64,000 bases of DNA, taken from the NCBI RefSeq assembly GCF_030347965.1, contig NZ_JAQIBD010000003.1, forward strand, positions 62,001 through 126,000. Direction: 5' to 3'. This DNA comes from Sulfurovum zhangzhouensis (GTDB taxonomy: Bacteria; Campylobacterota; Campylobacteria; Campylobacterales; Sulfurovaceae). The position numbers and the translations under genes were made by a program. The notes under the pieces were generated by a model, which worked only from the letters and a program-made list of their open reading frames with translations, was not told where the DNA came from and searched no databases. Positions 1 through 8,143 of the stretch are shown one piece after another. The number at the start of each line of letters is the position of its first letter. Positions within the stretch are counted from its first letter, which is position 1.

Positions 1-379
1 TAATGAGCTGCTGCGTAAGTGTACTACCACCCTCTACAAATGATCCGGCCTGAATATCTTTTATAATCGCACGGATAATTGCATCAGGGTTCACACCGCT
101 ATGCTCGAAGAACTTCGTATCCTCCATCGCTACCAGAGCTTCTACGATAAAACTAGGAAGCTCATCATAAGTAGCATAGAGACGGTGCTGTTCTTTAAAA
201 ACATATGCCAGTCTATTGCCGTTTTTGTCCAAAATTACGGATGAAATCTCGGGCTTATAATTGATCAATTTGTCGGCATCCAGTTTTACCTCTTCATAGG
301 CGTAGACAAATGCTGCTAAAAGCGCAGCAGAAAAAATTATCGCCAGGATTATGGAACCTTTTATAAGACTATGAAACAC
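1..379 (-). CDS. pbpA: Class A penicillin-binding protein 1A, N-terminal part, cut by window edge
   Basis: The 126 visible residues begin with a membrane anchor (about residues 4-25) and then show the opening of a glycosyltransferase-51 domain: the motif EDTKFFEHSG with its catalytic Glu, then GGSTLTQQL at the edge. Such enzymes polymerise lipid II glycan strands and cross-link peptides in the periplasm; the transpeptidase half lies outside the window. The start is a GTG at 379 preceded by AAAGG; no in-frame ATG fits. It follows bioF by 66 bases, which hold a TAAAAT box (406-411), so it may have its own promoter besides the alaS operon. I recall alaS-maf-pbpA order in Campylobacter jejuni. 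Confidence 0.9.
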   Translation of the reverse strand, partial: MFHSLIKGSIILAIIFSAALLAAFVYAYEEVKLDADKLINYKPEISSVILDKNGNRLAYVFKEQHRLYATYDELPSFIVEALVAMEDTKFFEHSGVNPDAIIRAIIKDIQAGSFVEGGSTLTQQLI

Positions 380-445
380 TGATTACCTTTCGTTAAAATC
401 TTCTTATTTTATCGTATTTAGTTAAGTTAGCCAAGAGATGTCCTC

Positions 446-1540
446 TTAGTCCAGATTGTGATGGATCAGTGCAAGCGCATGCTTGATCTCACGCATCGGC
501 ACAGCCAAAGAAAGGATCACCCTTAAGATCGGTTGCGCTACGGTTGGCGGCCTGATCGCACCAACGAGATACCCTTGTGCCATCAACCCTTTTTGTAAAA
601 AAAGTGCCTGTTCATTACTTTTCACGGCTATTGGCAAAATAAGGCTTTGAAGGTTGATGCCATACTCTTGTTTGACAATCTCCTGGCGCTCTTTTATCTC
701 TTCTTTTATCTTTTCTGCCTTTTTACGGATATAGCGGAAATTCACCAGAGCCAATGCCGTATCGATCACAGATGGAGCTGTTGAGTAGATGACTGACTTT
801 GCACGATTCTCCAGGAAGCTGATGATCTCCTTGCTTGCAAGGATATACGCACCGTATGAGCCGTAAGCCTTACCCAGTGTACCCATTTTGATATGGCGTT
901 CTGTGATAGGGATACCATAGTGCTCAAAAATCCCCTGAAGCTTCCATCCAAGTACGCCTGCACTATGCGCTTCATCAACGATCATTAGTGCCTGTTTCTC
1001 CTCAGCCAAATCAAAAATCTCTTTTTTCGCAAGATCTCCACCCATAGAGTAGACCCCTTCTATCGCAATGATCTGACGTTTGCCGGGATAAGCCTCTAGC
1101 TTTTCTTTCAGATCTTCGATGTCGTTATGTTTAAATTTTACAACACGCTTCCCCAAAAGCTGAGAAGCCAAAACGCCAGAAGCATGGTACTCCTCATCCA
1201 TAAACAGCATATCGCCTTTACGGACCAAGGATTCGATCAGTGCCATATTTGCCAAAAATCCCGATCCTACTACCAGCCCTTCCTCAAAATTATTCGCTTC
1301 AGCCAGTTCCATTTCAAAAATTCGGTGGATCGGATGATAGCCGTTGACCAGCATACTTGCTTTAGGAGAGATCGTTGCATAATCATCCAATAGCTTCATC
1401 GCTTTTTTTAAATGCTTTTTTTTGGTAGCGAGACCCAGATAATCGTTGGAGGCAAGATCTTTTAACGTGTCATCATAGAGTTTGCGTTCTCTAAAACGTC
1501 CGGCTCTTTTCAGAGCTTCTATTTCGTTTTCATACATCAT
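446..1540 (-). CDS. bioF: 8-amino-7-oxononanoate synthase (biotin synthesis)
   Basis: PLP-dependent alpha-oxoamine synthase of 364 residues, close to the normal family length. It would condense pimeloyl thioester with alanine in the first committed step of biotin ring assembly. The fold-type I signature is complete: DEAHSAG at about 189-195 (Asp and His contact PLP) and the Schiff-base lysine near 224 in GTLGKAYG. The gene starts one base from the maf stop, so it is translated from the same message; AGGA lies 7 bases before the ATG. Other family members (KBL, glycine C-acetyltransferase) are possible by homology but are usually longer. No other bio gene is in the window. Confidence 0.9.
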   Translation of the reverse strand: MMYENEIEALKRAGRFRERKLYDDTLKDLASNDYLGLATKKKHLKKAMKLLDDYATISPKASMLVNGYHPIHRIFEMELAEANNFEEGLVVGSGFLANMALIESLVRKGDMLFMDEEYHASGVLASQLLGKRVVKFKHNDIEDLKEKLEAYPGKRQIIAIEGVYSMGGDLAKKEIFDLAEEKQALMIVDEAHSAGVLGWKLQGIFEHYGIPITERHIKMGTLGKAYGSYGAYILASKEIISFLENRAKSVIYSTAPSVIDTALALVNFRYIRKKAEKIKEEIKERQEIVKQEYGINLQSLILPIAVKSNEQALFLQKGLMAQGYLVGAIRPPTVAQPILRVILSLAVPMREIKHALALIHHNLD

Positions 1541-1541
1541 A

Positions 1542-2093
1542 TTATTTTCCTAACCATGGAAGCAACGTCTCTACCTGAAGACCCATTGCGGTACTCTCAA
1601 ATCCATTCACTTCAAGAATATACTTTTTACAAAATCCTTCTACCATACATCCGCCTGCTTTTCCTTCCCATAGACCGCTTTGTAAATAGGCTTCCATTTC
1701 ATCCTTTTCAAAGGTTGCAAAGCGGTAGTGTGTTGCCGATATATCTGAAAAAAGCAGTGTTTTAGATCGATAGTGTGCTGAAGAAATGATTGAAATCGTT
1801 GAACCGCTCTGTATCTCTAGTATGCGTCTGGCATCTTCGATATCTTTGGGCTTTCGCAGGATGGAACCGTCGGCTGCTGCGATCACGGTATCTGCACACA
1901 AGAGTGGCATATCCAGTCCAAACTCACGTACCGCAGCGTCAAGCTTTCCTTTGCTTGCTGTATAGACAAAGTCTTTGGCAATGTTCGTCGTGATCTGCTC
2001 TTCATCATAATCAGGTACTTTCTGGATAAACTCTACACCAAAATTGCGTAAAAGCAGCGCCCTGGACTCTGAGGCTGAACACAACGTGATCAT
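1542..2093 (-). CDS. maf: Maf family nucleotide pyrophosphatase
   Basis: 183 residues. The N-terminal SASESR motif and the central ADTVIA motif, followed by KP, are the substrate and metal sites of the Maf/Ham1-like fold. Family members hydrolyse modified or non-canonical nucleoside triphosphates to monophosphates; Maf was first described as a septum inhibitor. The ATG shares a base with the TAA of the upstream membrane protein (TAATG), which suggests coupled translation. It sits between alaS and pbpA, an arrangement I recall from Campylobacter. Substrate preference (dTTP/UTP against other nucleotides) cannot be read from the sequence here. Confidence 0.9.
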   Translation of the reverse strand: MITLCSASESRALLLRNFGVEFIQKVPDYDEEQITTNIAKDFVYTASKGKLDAAVREFGLDMPLLCADTVIAAADGSILRKPKDIEDARRILEIQSGSTISIISSAHYRSKTLLFSDISATHYRFATFEKDEMEAYLQSGLWEGKAGGCMVEGFCKKYILEVNGFESTAMGLQVETLLPWLGK

Positions 2094-2572
2094 TATAGTC
2101 CTCTAAGTGCGATACCGGTCCAGAGTGCTGCGATACCCAAAAGAATATTGATCGGTAAGAGCAGCTTTGGTATCAAAGCAACCGAGGCTTTTGCCCCAGG
2201 CAAGTCACCCGCATCAAAAAGCTTTTGTGCTTTTCTGCGCTTTAGATACATCCAACTAAAATTTACAGCCATCACTACCCAGATAGACTCTTTAAAGATA
2301 AAAATCATTTTTTGCCCTCCATGGTGTCCCTGCAGAGCGATTGCCATGATCAACCCGGTGATCAAGATCAGTAGGATAAACGGGATCACTAAATGAAAGA
2401 ACTTTCCTACCAGCATAAGTGTCTTGCCAAGTTTTATCTTGGCATCATCGATACTTTGCATTGACGGGTGCACTGCAAAGCGTATCGCGATCATACCCCC
2501 TACCCAGATAAAGGCAGAAAGTACATGCAAAAAAACAATCGTATGGGCATAGTTCGTATATAATTCACTCAT
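2093..2572 (-). CDS. Four-TM membrane protein, CopD-like
   Basis: About 159 residues with four predicted membrane helices. The first contains HVLSAFIWVGG, a pattern common in CopD and related domains where the His may bind metal or haem. Function is not known. A longer reading frame exists upstream, but its extra 34 residues overlap the end of alaS. The ATG at 2572 lies 4 bases after the alaS stop and has GAGG inside the alaS tail as its ribosome binding site. It is the second gene of the alaS-maf-bioF unit. The CopD resemblance is by pattern only. Confidence 0.75.
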   Translation of the reverse strand: MSELYTNYAHTIVFLHVLSAFIWVGGMIAIRFAVHPSMQSIDDAKIKLGKTLMLVGKFFHLVIPFILLILITGLIMAIALQGHHGGQKMIFIFKESIWVVMAVNFSWMYLKRRKAQKLFDAGDLPGAKASVALIPKLLLPINILLGIAALWTGIALRGL

Positions 2573-2576
2573 GATC

Positions 2577-5141
2577 TTATAGGTTCTCCTCAAGGTATGC
2601 CAAAGCTTTTTCTTTTGCTTCAGCGATCTTAGATGGGTCTTTACCACCAGCTTGAGCGAAGTCCGGACGACCACCTCCCCCGCCGCCTAGAACCGGTGCG
2701 ATCTCTTTGATCCAGTCACCGGCTTTGATAGCAGTCTCTTTACTTCCGCACGCAATCAGTACTTTATCTCCCTTCTTCTGGAAAAGCATGATTGCAATAT
2801 TTGGATACTTGTTCTTAGCCTCGTCGATCATCTCTTTGATATCTCCAGCTTCAACTTCATCTACTACCACGTTCACACCATTGAACTGTGTGACACTCAG
2901 TTGTTTTTTCGTTGTGCTAAGGGCAGTCTGAAGCTCATCTTTAAGCGTTTTGATCTGATCTTTAAGCTTACCGATCCCCGCAATCGGATCCTGGTTTTTT
3001 ACCTCTGCTTTTACCGCTTCAAGTGTATCTTTGAGTCCGAAAACATATTTGGTAGCTGTAGCACCACAGATCGCTTCGATACGTCTCACCCCTGCACTTA
3101 CACCGCTCTCTTTGGAAATGACAAATAGTCCGATCTCGGAAGTATTGTGTACGTGTGTTCCACCGCAAAGTTCTACAGAGATATCTCCCATACTTACCAC
3201 ACGTACACTCTCTCCATACTTCTCACCAAACTGTGCTTTGGCCCCCAATGTTCTTGCATCATCAATATTCATCTCCTGGGTAGTAGAGGAAACACCCTTA
3301 GCGATCTTATCGTTGACCCAATTTTCTATCGTACGGATCTCTTCTGCACTTAATGCCTGAGGGTGTGAAAAGTCAAAACGAAGTCTGTTAGCCTCAACCA
3401 AAGACCCTGCTTGTGAAATATGCTCACCCAATATATCAAAGAGTGCTGCATGGAGTAAGTGTGTTGCTGAGTGATGTTTTACGATCTCATTTCTATCCTG
3501 ATCAACGATAGCAACCACACTGTCATCAGCAGATATTACCTCTTTTGCTTCTACTTCTGAAAGGTTCATCCCTTGGAAAAGCTTGGTATCAAGTACCTTT
3601 GCTTTACCTTCAAGCTCTCCTCTGTCACCTGTCTGACCACCGGATTCAGCATAGAATGGTGTCTCTTCAAGCATTACCCAACCGATCATGCCCGGCTGAA
3701 GAGTGGATACATGCTTAAAGTTCTCATCCAACAGACCAAGGACTTTTGTATGGTATGTTTTATGCTCATAGCCTACAAACTTGTTTTGACCAAATTTTTC
3801 TTTGAGCTCTTTAAAATCACCCGTTGCTGCTGCTTCACCGGTTCCCTTCCAGCTAGCCTTGGATTGTGCTTTTTGCGCTTCCATCTTGCGGTCAAAACCT
3901 TCACTGTCCAGTGCAATGCCCTTTTCTCTAAGCATATCCTCTGTAAGGTCAAGCGGGAAACCGTAAGTGTCATAGAGTTTAAATGCCACTTCACCATTAA
4001 ACATATCCGTTGTGTTCTCGAGCTCTTCATCAAAGAGTTTGATCCCTGCATCGATCGTATCGAAGAATCTCTCCTCTTCAAGCTTCATCGAAGCCTTGAT
4101 CGCTTCAGCTTTTTCGATAAGGTACGGATACTGTGCACCCATTACTTTACCGATCGTATCAACCAATTTGTACATGAACGGTTCACGTAATCCAAGAAGG
4201 TATCCGTGACGGATCGCACGTCGCATAATACGGCGGAGTACATACCCGCGTCCCTCTTTATCGAAGTTGACTCCCTGAGCAAGCAAGAACGAAGTAGAAC
4301 GAAGGTGATCAGCGATCACGCGGTAGCTTGCAGAGTTAGGAGCATCATAGTCATATGTTGTACCTACCAGCTCACCCAGTTTTTCAAGGTATGGCATGAA
4401 GATACTTGAGTGGTAGTTGTTGAACACACCTTCTTTGATCGCTGCAACCCTTTCAAAGCCCATACCCGTATCGATACTCGGTTTTGGAAGCGGTTTGAGA
4501 TTACCTTGGATATCTCTTTCATACTGCATGAAAACCAGATTCCAGATCTCCAAGAATCTGTCTCCTTCTCCACCCATATAGTCTTCAGGACCGTTAAAGT
4601 GCTGTTCCCCCTGATCATAGAAGATCTCGCTACATGGTCCACATGCACCGGTATCTCCCATCTGCCAGAAGTTATCTTTGTCTCCAAAACGCATGATACG
4701 GTCAGCCGGGACATGATCCTGCCATAGTTCGAAGGCTTCATCATCATTCTCATGTACCGTAACCCAAAGTCTATCGATCGGGAGAGCAAGATACTCAGGA
4801 GAGGTCACAAATTCCCATGCATATGCCATCGCCTCTTTTTTGAAATAATCACCAAAAGAGAAGTTCCCCAGCATCTCGAACATCGTATGGTGTCTTGCTG
4901 TATATCCTACATTGTCAAGGTCATTATGTTTTCCACCTGCTCTGATACAAGTTTGAGCTGAAGTTGCGCGCGGAGGATTAGGGATAGGCTCCTCACCCGT
5001 AAATATCCCTTTGAAAGGTACCATCCCTGCATTTACAAAAAGCAGGGATCCGTCATCATCGATCGGTATAAGTGGAGCAGAAGGTACAACTCTGTGTCCT
5101 TTGCTCTCAAAATAGTCTAAATATTTCTGTCTGATATCCAT
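2577..5141 (-). CDS. alaS: Alanyl-tRNA synthetase
   Basis: Full-length class II synthetase (854 residues) charging tRNA-Ala. It has the N-terminal catalytic domain with motif 1 ([18 protein letters not shown] region), the editing domain with the zinc ligands HSATHLLH and CGGTH, and the C-terminal DHHA1 domain ending in the Gly-rich [19 protein letters not shown] lies 8 bases before the ATG. It heads the operon alaS-membrane protein-maf-bioF. The 106-base region upstream holds a likely TAAAAT promoter box (5191-5196) and a small hairpin in the leader (5158-5174). Confidence 0.98.
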   Translation of the reverse strand: MDIRQKYLDYFESKGHRVVPSAPLIPIDDDGSLLFVNAGMVPFKGIFTGEEPIPNPPRATSAQTCIRAGGKHNDLDNVGYTARHHTMFEMLGNFSFGDYFKKEAMAYAWEFVTSPEYLALPIDRLWVTVHENDDEAFELWQDHVPADRIMRFGDKDNFWQMGDTGACGPCSEIFYDQGEQHFNGPEDYMGGEGDRFLEIWNLVFMQYERDIQGNLKPLPKPSIDTGMGFERVAAIKEGVFNNYHSSIFMPYLEKLGELVGTTYDYDAPNSASYRVIADHLRSTSFLLAQGVNFDKEGRGYVLRRIMRRAIRHGYLLGLREPFMYKLVDTIGKVMGAQYPYLIEKAEAIKASMKLEEERFFDTIDAGIKLFDEELENTTDMFNGEVAFKLYDTYGFPLDLTEDMLREKGIALDSEGFDRKMEAQKAQSKASWKGTGEAAATGDFKELKEKFGQNKFVGYEHKTYHTKVLGLLDENFKHVSTLQPGMIGWVMLEETPFYAESGGQTGDRGELEGKAKVLDTKLFQGMNLSEVEAKEVISADDSVVAIVDQDRNEIVKHHSATHLLHAALFDILGEHISQAGSLVEANRLRFDFSHPQALSAEEIRTIENWVNDKIAKGVSSTTQEMNIDDARTLGAKAQFGEKYGESVRVVSMGDISVELCGGTHVHNTSEIGLFVISKESGVSAGVRRIEAICGATATKYVFGLKDTLEAVKAEVKNQDPIAGIGKLKDQIKTLKDELQTALSTTKKQLSVTQFNGVNVVVDEVEAGDIKEMIDEAKNKYPNIAIMLFQKKGDKVLIACGSKETAIKAGDWIKEIAPVLGGGGGGRPDFAQAGGKDPSKIAEAKEKALAYLEENL

Positions 5142-5157
5142 TGATTTACCTCAGTTT

Positions 5158-5174
5158 AGGCACTAAAGTTGCCT
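5158..5174 (-). promoter_or_regulatory. alaS leader hairpin and promoter box
   Basis: Arms AGGCA and TGCCT enclose a 7-base loop in the untranslated leader, 17 bases before the alaS ATG. A TAAAAT box lies upstream on the same strand at 5191-5196. The hairpin would sit just before the Shine-Dalgarno GAGG. Whether it regulates anything is unknown; five base pairs may be chance. Confidence 0.3.
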
Positions 5175-5247
5175 ATAAAAAATTGAGGGTATTTTATCTA
5201 AAATGTAGTTAATCTGCGGTTGAAGTAAAAATCATACCAATAATACA

Positions 5248-5673
5248 CTAATTAAAAGAGAAATCACATATATCACCAGAGACATAATAAGTTGGATCAT
5301 AGGTAAACATTCCATCTGGATCCGTAGTACTCCATGAGAAGTCTGAATCACAAATATAGTCAACTCCACTTAAACCAACGGTTCCGCTCGCATTTGCACC
5401 AAGATATAATACATTATACTCTTCAGTAGAGAGTGTCTCATCTAAGTCATAGAAAGTACAGATATCACCATCTCTCATATAAAACTCGCCATTTGGACCT
5501 GTATAACCTACATTGACTCCGCAGTCATAGTAAACATCAGGTACTCCAACATAATTCACACTATCAAATTTTTGAAGGTAATATATGTGATCATAGGAAT
5601 CACTACCACCGCCACATCCATTCAACGATAAAACTGCTACTGCAGCAGTTAAAAATCCTGCTATTTTTTTCAT
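5248..5673 (-). CDS. Small lipoprotein with two related Cys/Asp/Tyr repeats
   Basis: 141 residues. The signal peptide ends in the lipobox LNGC (Cys20), followed by GGGS, so the protein is probably lipid-anchored in the envelope. The mature part holds two related units, about residues 43-75 and 103-139, each with a Tyr-x-Cys, an acidic TGPNGEF/TDPDGMF turn and a GDICxF end. The short Tyr/Cys/Gly pattern occurs in many secreted bacterial proteins of unknown role. No enzyme motif is visible. It has AAGGAG before the ATG and a TATGATAT promoter box just upstream (about 5690), so it is transcribed separately from murG. Confidence 0.75.
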   Translation of the reverse strand: MKKIAGFLTAAVAVLSLNGCGGGSDSYDHIYYLQKFDSVNYVGVPDVYYDCGVNVGYTGPNGEFYMRDGDICTFYDLDETLSTEEYNVLYLGANASGTVGLSGVDYICDSDFSWSTTDPDGMFTYDPTYYVSGDICDFSFN

Positions 5674-5712
5674 ACTTAACTCCTTCTTTTTATATCATAG
5701 CACACAAATGTG

Positions 5713-6720
5713 TTAGATTTGTGTAAGGATCCCTGCGATCTTTTTGCTTCCCTCTTTTTCAACACTTTCCATCAACCCTCTGCTTTTAGCTTCCAGGTCC
5801 TCATCCAGAAGGGACAGTACCTTATCTTTATCGATCTCGTTTTCACGCATGAGCCATGCCAGGTTTTTCTCTACCAAGAACTTCGCATTGTAATACTGGT
5901 GGTCACTGGCCGCATTAGGATACGGGATAAAGAGTGCCGGAAGTGCCGTAGCAGAGAGCTCCCAGAGTGTTGATGCCCCCGACCGTGCAACTGCAAAATC
6001 CGCTTCTTTCATATAGTTAGCCAACTCTTTGGTAAATCCGAAAACCTCTGCCTCGATCCCCAGCTTTTCATACTGTGCTTTCACCTCATCAATATTTCTT
6101 TCTCCGGCTTGATGGATGATCTTGATCCCTCGTTCTTTCAGTGTCGGTGCAAGGGAAAGGGCAAGCTCATTGATCGCTTTAGCTCCCTGCGATCCGCCTA
6201 AAAAGATGATCGTTTCTACCGTCTTTCTAATCCGTGCATTATCAAAAAACTCCTGTTTGATAGGATAGGCCTTGACCGGACTCTCTTCCAGATACGAAGA
6301 GATAAAAACATCCGCATAGGGCTTAAGAAGTTTATTGAGTGAGCCTAGTGCGGCATTTTGTTCATGGATGACTAAAGGAACTCCCGAAAGCTTTGCTGCA
6401 AGTGCAGCGGGTGCAGCAGAAAAACCTCCGACAGAGAAAACTACCTTGGCTTGATGGGCTTTCAGTATCTTACGTACTTTCAAGGCAGAAGTAAATATCT
6501 TCCAAAGTGAACCGATCTTTCCAAGCAATCCCTGGTTGACCACTCCCCTGCTCTCAAGAAAATAGGTCTTGGCAAAGTCACTATCCTCTGCAAACCATGC
6601 TTGATCCTGTCCTTTAGTTGAACCGATATAGATCAACTCCTCATCTTTCAAATACTCTTTAACTGCTTTGATGATCACTAAGTGACCGCCAGTACCCCCG
6701 CCTGTCATGACGATACTCAT
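5713..6720 (-). CDS. murG: UDP-GlcNAc:lipid I N-acetylglucosaminyltransferase
   Basis: 335 residues, GT-B fold, on the inner face of the cytoplasmic membrane. It adds GlcNAc to undecaprenyl-PP-MurNAc-pentapeptide (lipid I to lipid II). The N-terminal TGGGTGGH loop (about 6-13) and the C-terminal FLGGSQGA and ARSGASTLWE motifs, which bind UDP-GlcNAc, are all present. It lies directly downstream of ftsW with a 44-base gap, so lipid II synthesis and septal glycan synthesis are co-expressed. A hairpin (ACACAAA/TTTGTGT) overlaps its stop codon. Confidence 0.96.
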   Translation of the reverse strand: MSIVMTGGGTGGHLVIIKAVKEYLKDEELIYIGSTKGQDQAWFAEDSDFAKTYFLESRGVVNQGLLGKIGSLWKIFTSALKVRKILKAHQAKVVFSVGGFSAAPAALAAKLSGVPLVIHEQNAALGSLNKLLKPYADVFISSYLEESPVKAYPIKQEFFDNARIRKTVETIIFLGGSQGAKAINELALSLAPTLKERGIKIIHQAGERNIDEVKAQYEKLGIEAEVFGFTKELANYMKEADFAVARSGASTLWELSATALPALFIPYPNAASDHQYYNAKFLVEKNLAWLMRENEIDKDKVLSLLDEDLEAKSRGLMESVEKEGSKKIAGILTQI

Positions 6721-6764
6721 ATGCTTCCTTTGTTTTTCTTACAAGATTTTAGATGTGTTGCCGC

Positions 6765-7946
6765 TTATAGCATACGCCCTTGTGCATCTCTTGGCACTTT
6801 TTTGGATATCATCAGTACCATACCGATCGCTAATCCTGCAGCCATAATATGCGATCCCCCATAGCTTAAAAAAGGTACAGCAATACCTTTGATCGGAGTG
6901 ATCCCGGAGATCCCAAAGGAATTGAGTAAGAACGCAAAAGCGATCAACAATCCCACCCCTACACAAAAAAGATAATAGATAGGCTCTTCTACTTTAGCTG
7001 CGATCTTAAAAATCCGGTAAATGATAAAAAAGATCGCAAAGCTTACTAATGCCAATCCCAAGAAACCAAACTCCTCGGTAATACCTGCCAGGATAAAGTC
7101 CGTATGTACTTCAGAAAGATACCCCAATTTAAACTGTCCGTTTCCAAGACCTTGGCCAAAGAAGCCTCCGTTATGGATCGCGTTGAGTGAATTTGATATC
7201 TGATAGGGTTCTTTGGCAGCATCAACACGCAAATTCTCTACACCCTCAAACGGCAATAAAGAAAGTATATTGTCCTGTACGGTACTCCACCAGCTCTTAA
7301 TCCGCGCAATTCTATGCGGTGCGGCGAAGATCAGGGCGACAAATGCACTCAATGCACCGGCAACCAAAGTCAAGAAAAATTTGTAACTGCTTCCCACCAG
7401 CAAAAAAAGTACGACAAGTGTAGCCCCTAGGACGACAACCTGACCAAGGTCCTTTTGAAAGATTGCGATCAAAACCACGATAATCAAAAAGAGCACTACA
7501 TAAGGAGAGAATGCCTTAACCTCTTCTATAAAGCTCATCTTATTCTTGTTCTGGAACTTTCGTGCTAAGCTCCATGAGAGAAAAAAGACAAAACCGATCT
7601 TGAAAAATTCCACCGGCGCAATCGAAATCGGTCCCAGATGAATCCAACGTTTTGCACCTCCGACGGCCTTCACAAGACTAGCCGGTAAAAATTGCATAAA
7701 AATCATCAGCAGAAAAAATGTAACAAACAATACCATACTCATAGGTACGAACCACTTATCGGGATTGATTTTGCTGATGGTTACCATCGTCAACAAAGCA
7801 ATAAATATCGCAATAAACTGTCTTAGAAAAAAATGAAAATCACTATAATGAAAGTGTATCACCGTGTAGGTCGAAAGTGAATAACTCATCATCAATGAAA
7901 ATGTCAACAATGCAATGACTGCTGCCAAAAGCGGTTTATCTATCAT
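6765..7946 (-). CDS. ftsW: SEDS peptidoglycan glycosyltransferase FtsW
   Basis: 393 residues and about ten membrane helices of the SEDS (shape, elongation, division, sporulation) family. The motif GLGNGQFKLGYLSEVHTDFI is typical of FtsW, and the later helix holds the conserved GITPIKGIAVPFLSYGGS. It polymerises lipid II at the septum together with a class B PBP. That partner is probably the transpeptidase divergently encoded at 8144. It is followed by murG. RodA is the alternative, but the neighbours and motifs favour FtsW. GAGAG lies upstream of the ATG. Confidence 0.92.
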   Translation of the reverse strand: MIDKPLLAAVIALLTFSLMMSYSLSTYTVIHFHYSDFHFFLRQFIAIFIALLTMVTISKINPDKWFVPMSMVLFVTFFLLMIFMQFLPASLVKAVGGAKRWIHLGPISIAPVEFFKIGFVFFLSWSLARKFQNKNKMSFIEEVKAFSPYVVLFLIIVVLIAIFQKDLGQVVVLGATLVVLFLLVGSSYKFFLTLVAGALSAFVALIFAAPHRIARIKSWWSTVQDNILSLLPFEGVENLRVDAAKEPYQISNSLNAIHNGGFFGQGLGNGQFKLGYLSEVHTDFILAGITEEFGFLGLALVSFAIFFIIYRIFKIAAKVEEPIYYLFCVGVGLLIAFAFLLNSFGISGITPIKGIAVPFLSYGGSHIMAAGLAIGMVLMISKKVPRDAQGRML

Positions 7947-8143
7947 AATACAGTATCTCTCAATGGAATTGTAATATTAACCCTTTAATCCTACAAAAGT
8001 TTAGCTTTGCTTGTGAAAATCTTGTAAAACCGTGACGGGGATACTACATTGGACTAAGGTTAAAAGGTATTTTATCAGAGTTAGTAGATAAATTTGATAA
8101 AATCATATTATATTGTATGGGTTAAGGGTCACACAGGGAGCGT
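7947..8143. promoter_or_regulatory. Divergent promoter region ftsW / ftsI
   Basis: This 197-base gap separates two division genes facing away from each other. On the plus strand the AT-rich run ending in TATTATATTG (about 8105-8117) looks like a Campylobacterota sigma-70 -10 element, followed by AGGGAG before the ftsI ATG. A shared control region is an inference from layout. Confidence 0.45.

Noticed and set aside
2573-2674. N-terminal extension of the CopD-like membrane protein
   Set aside because: Would overlap the alaS 3' end by about 100 bases and encodes a Lys/Arg-rich stretch before the first helix; the ATG at 2572 fits better.
3573-4190. 205-residue ORF on the plus strand
   Set aside because: Lies wholly inside alaS on the opposite strand; composition (Cys/Phe-rich) is typical of antisense frames and no ribosome site is evident.
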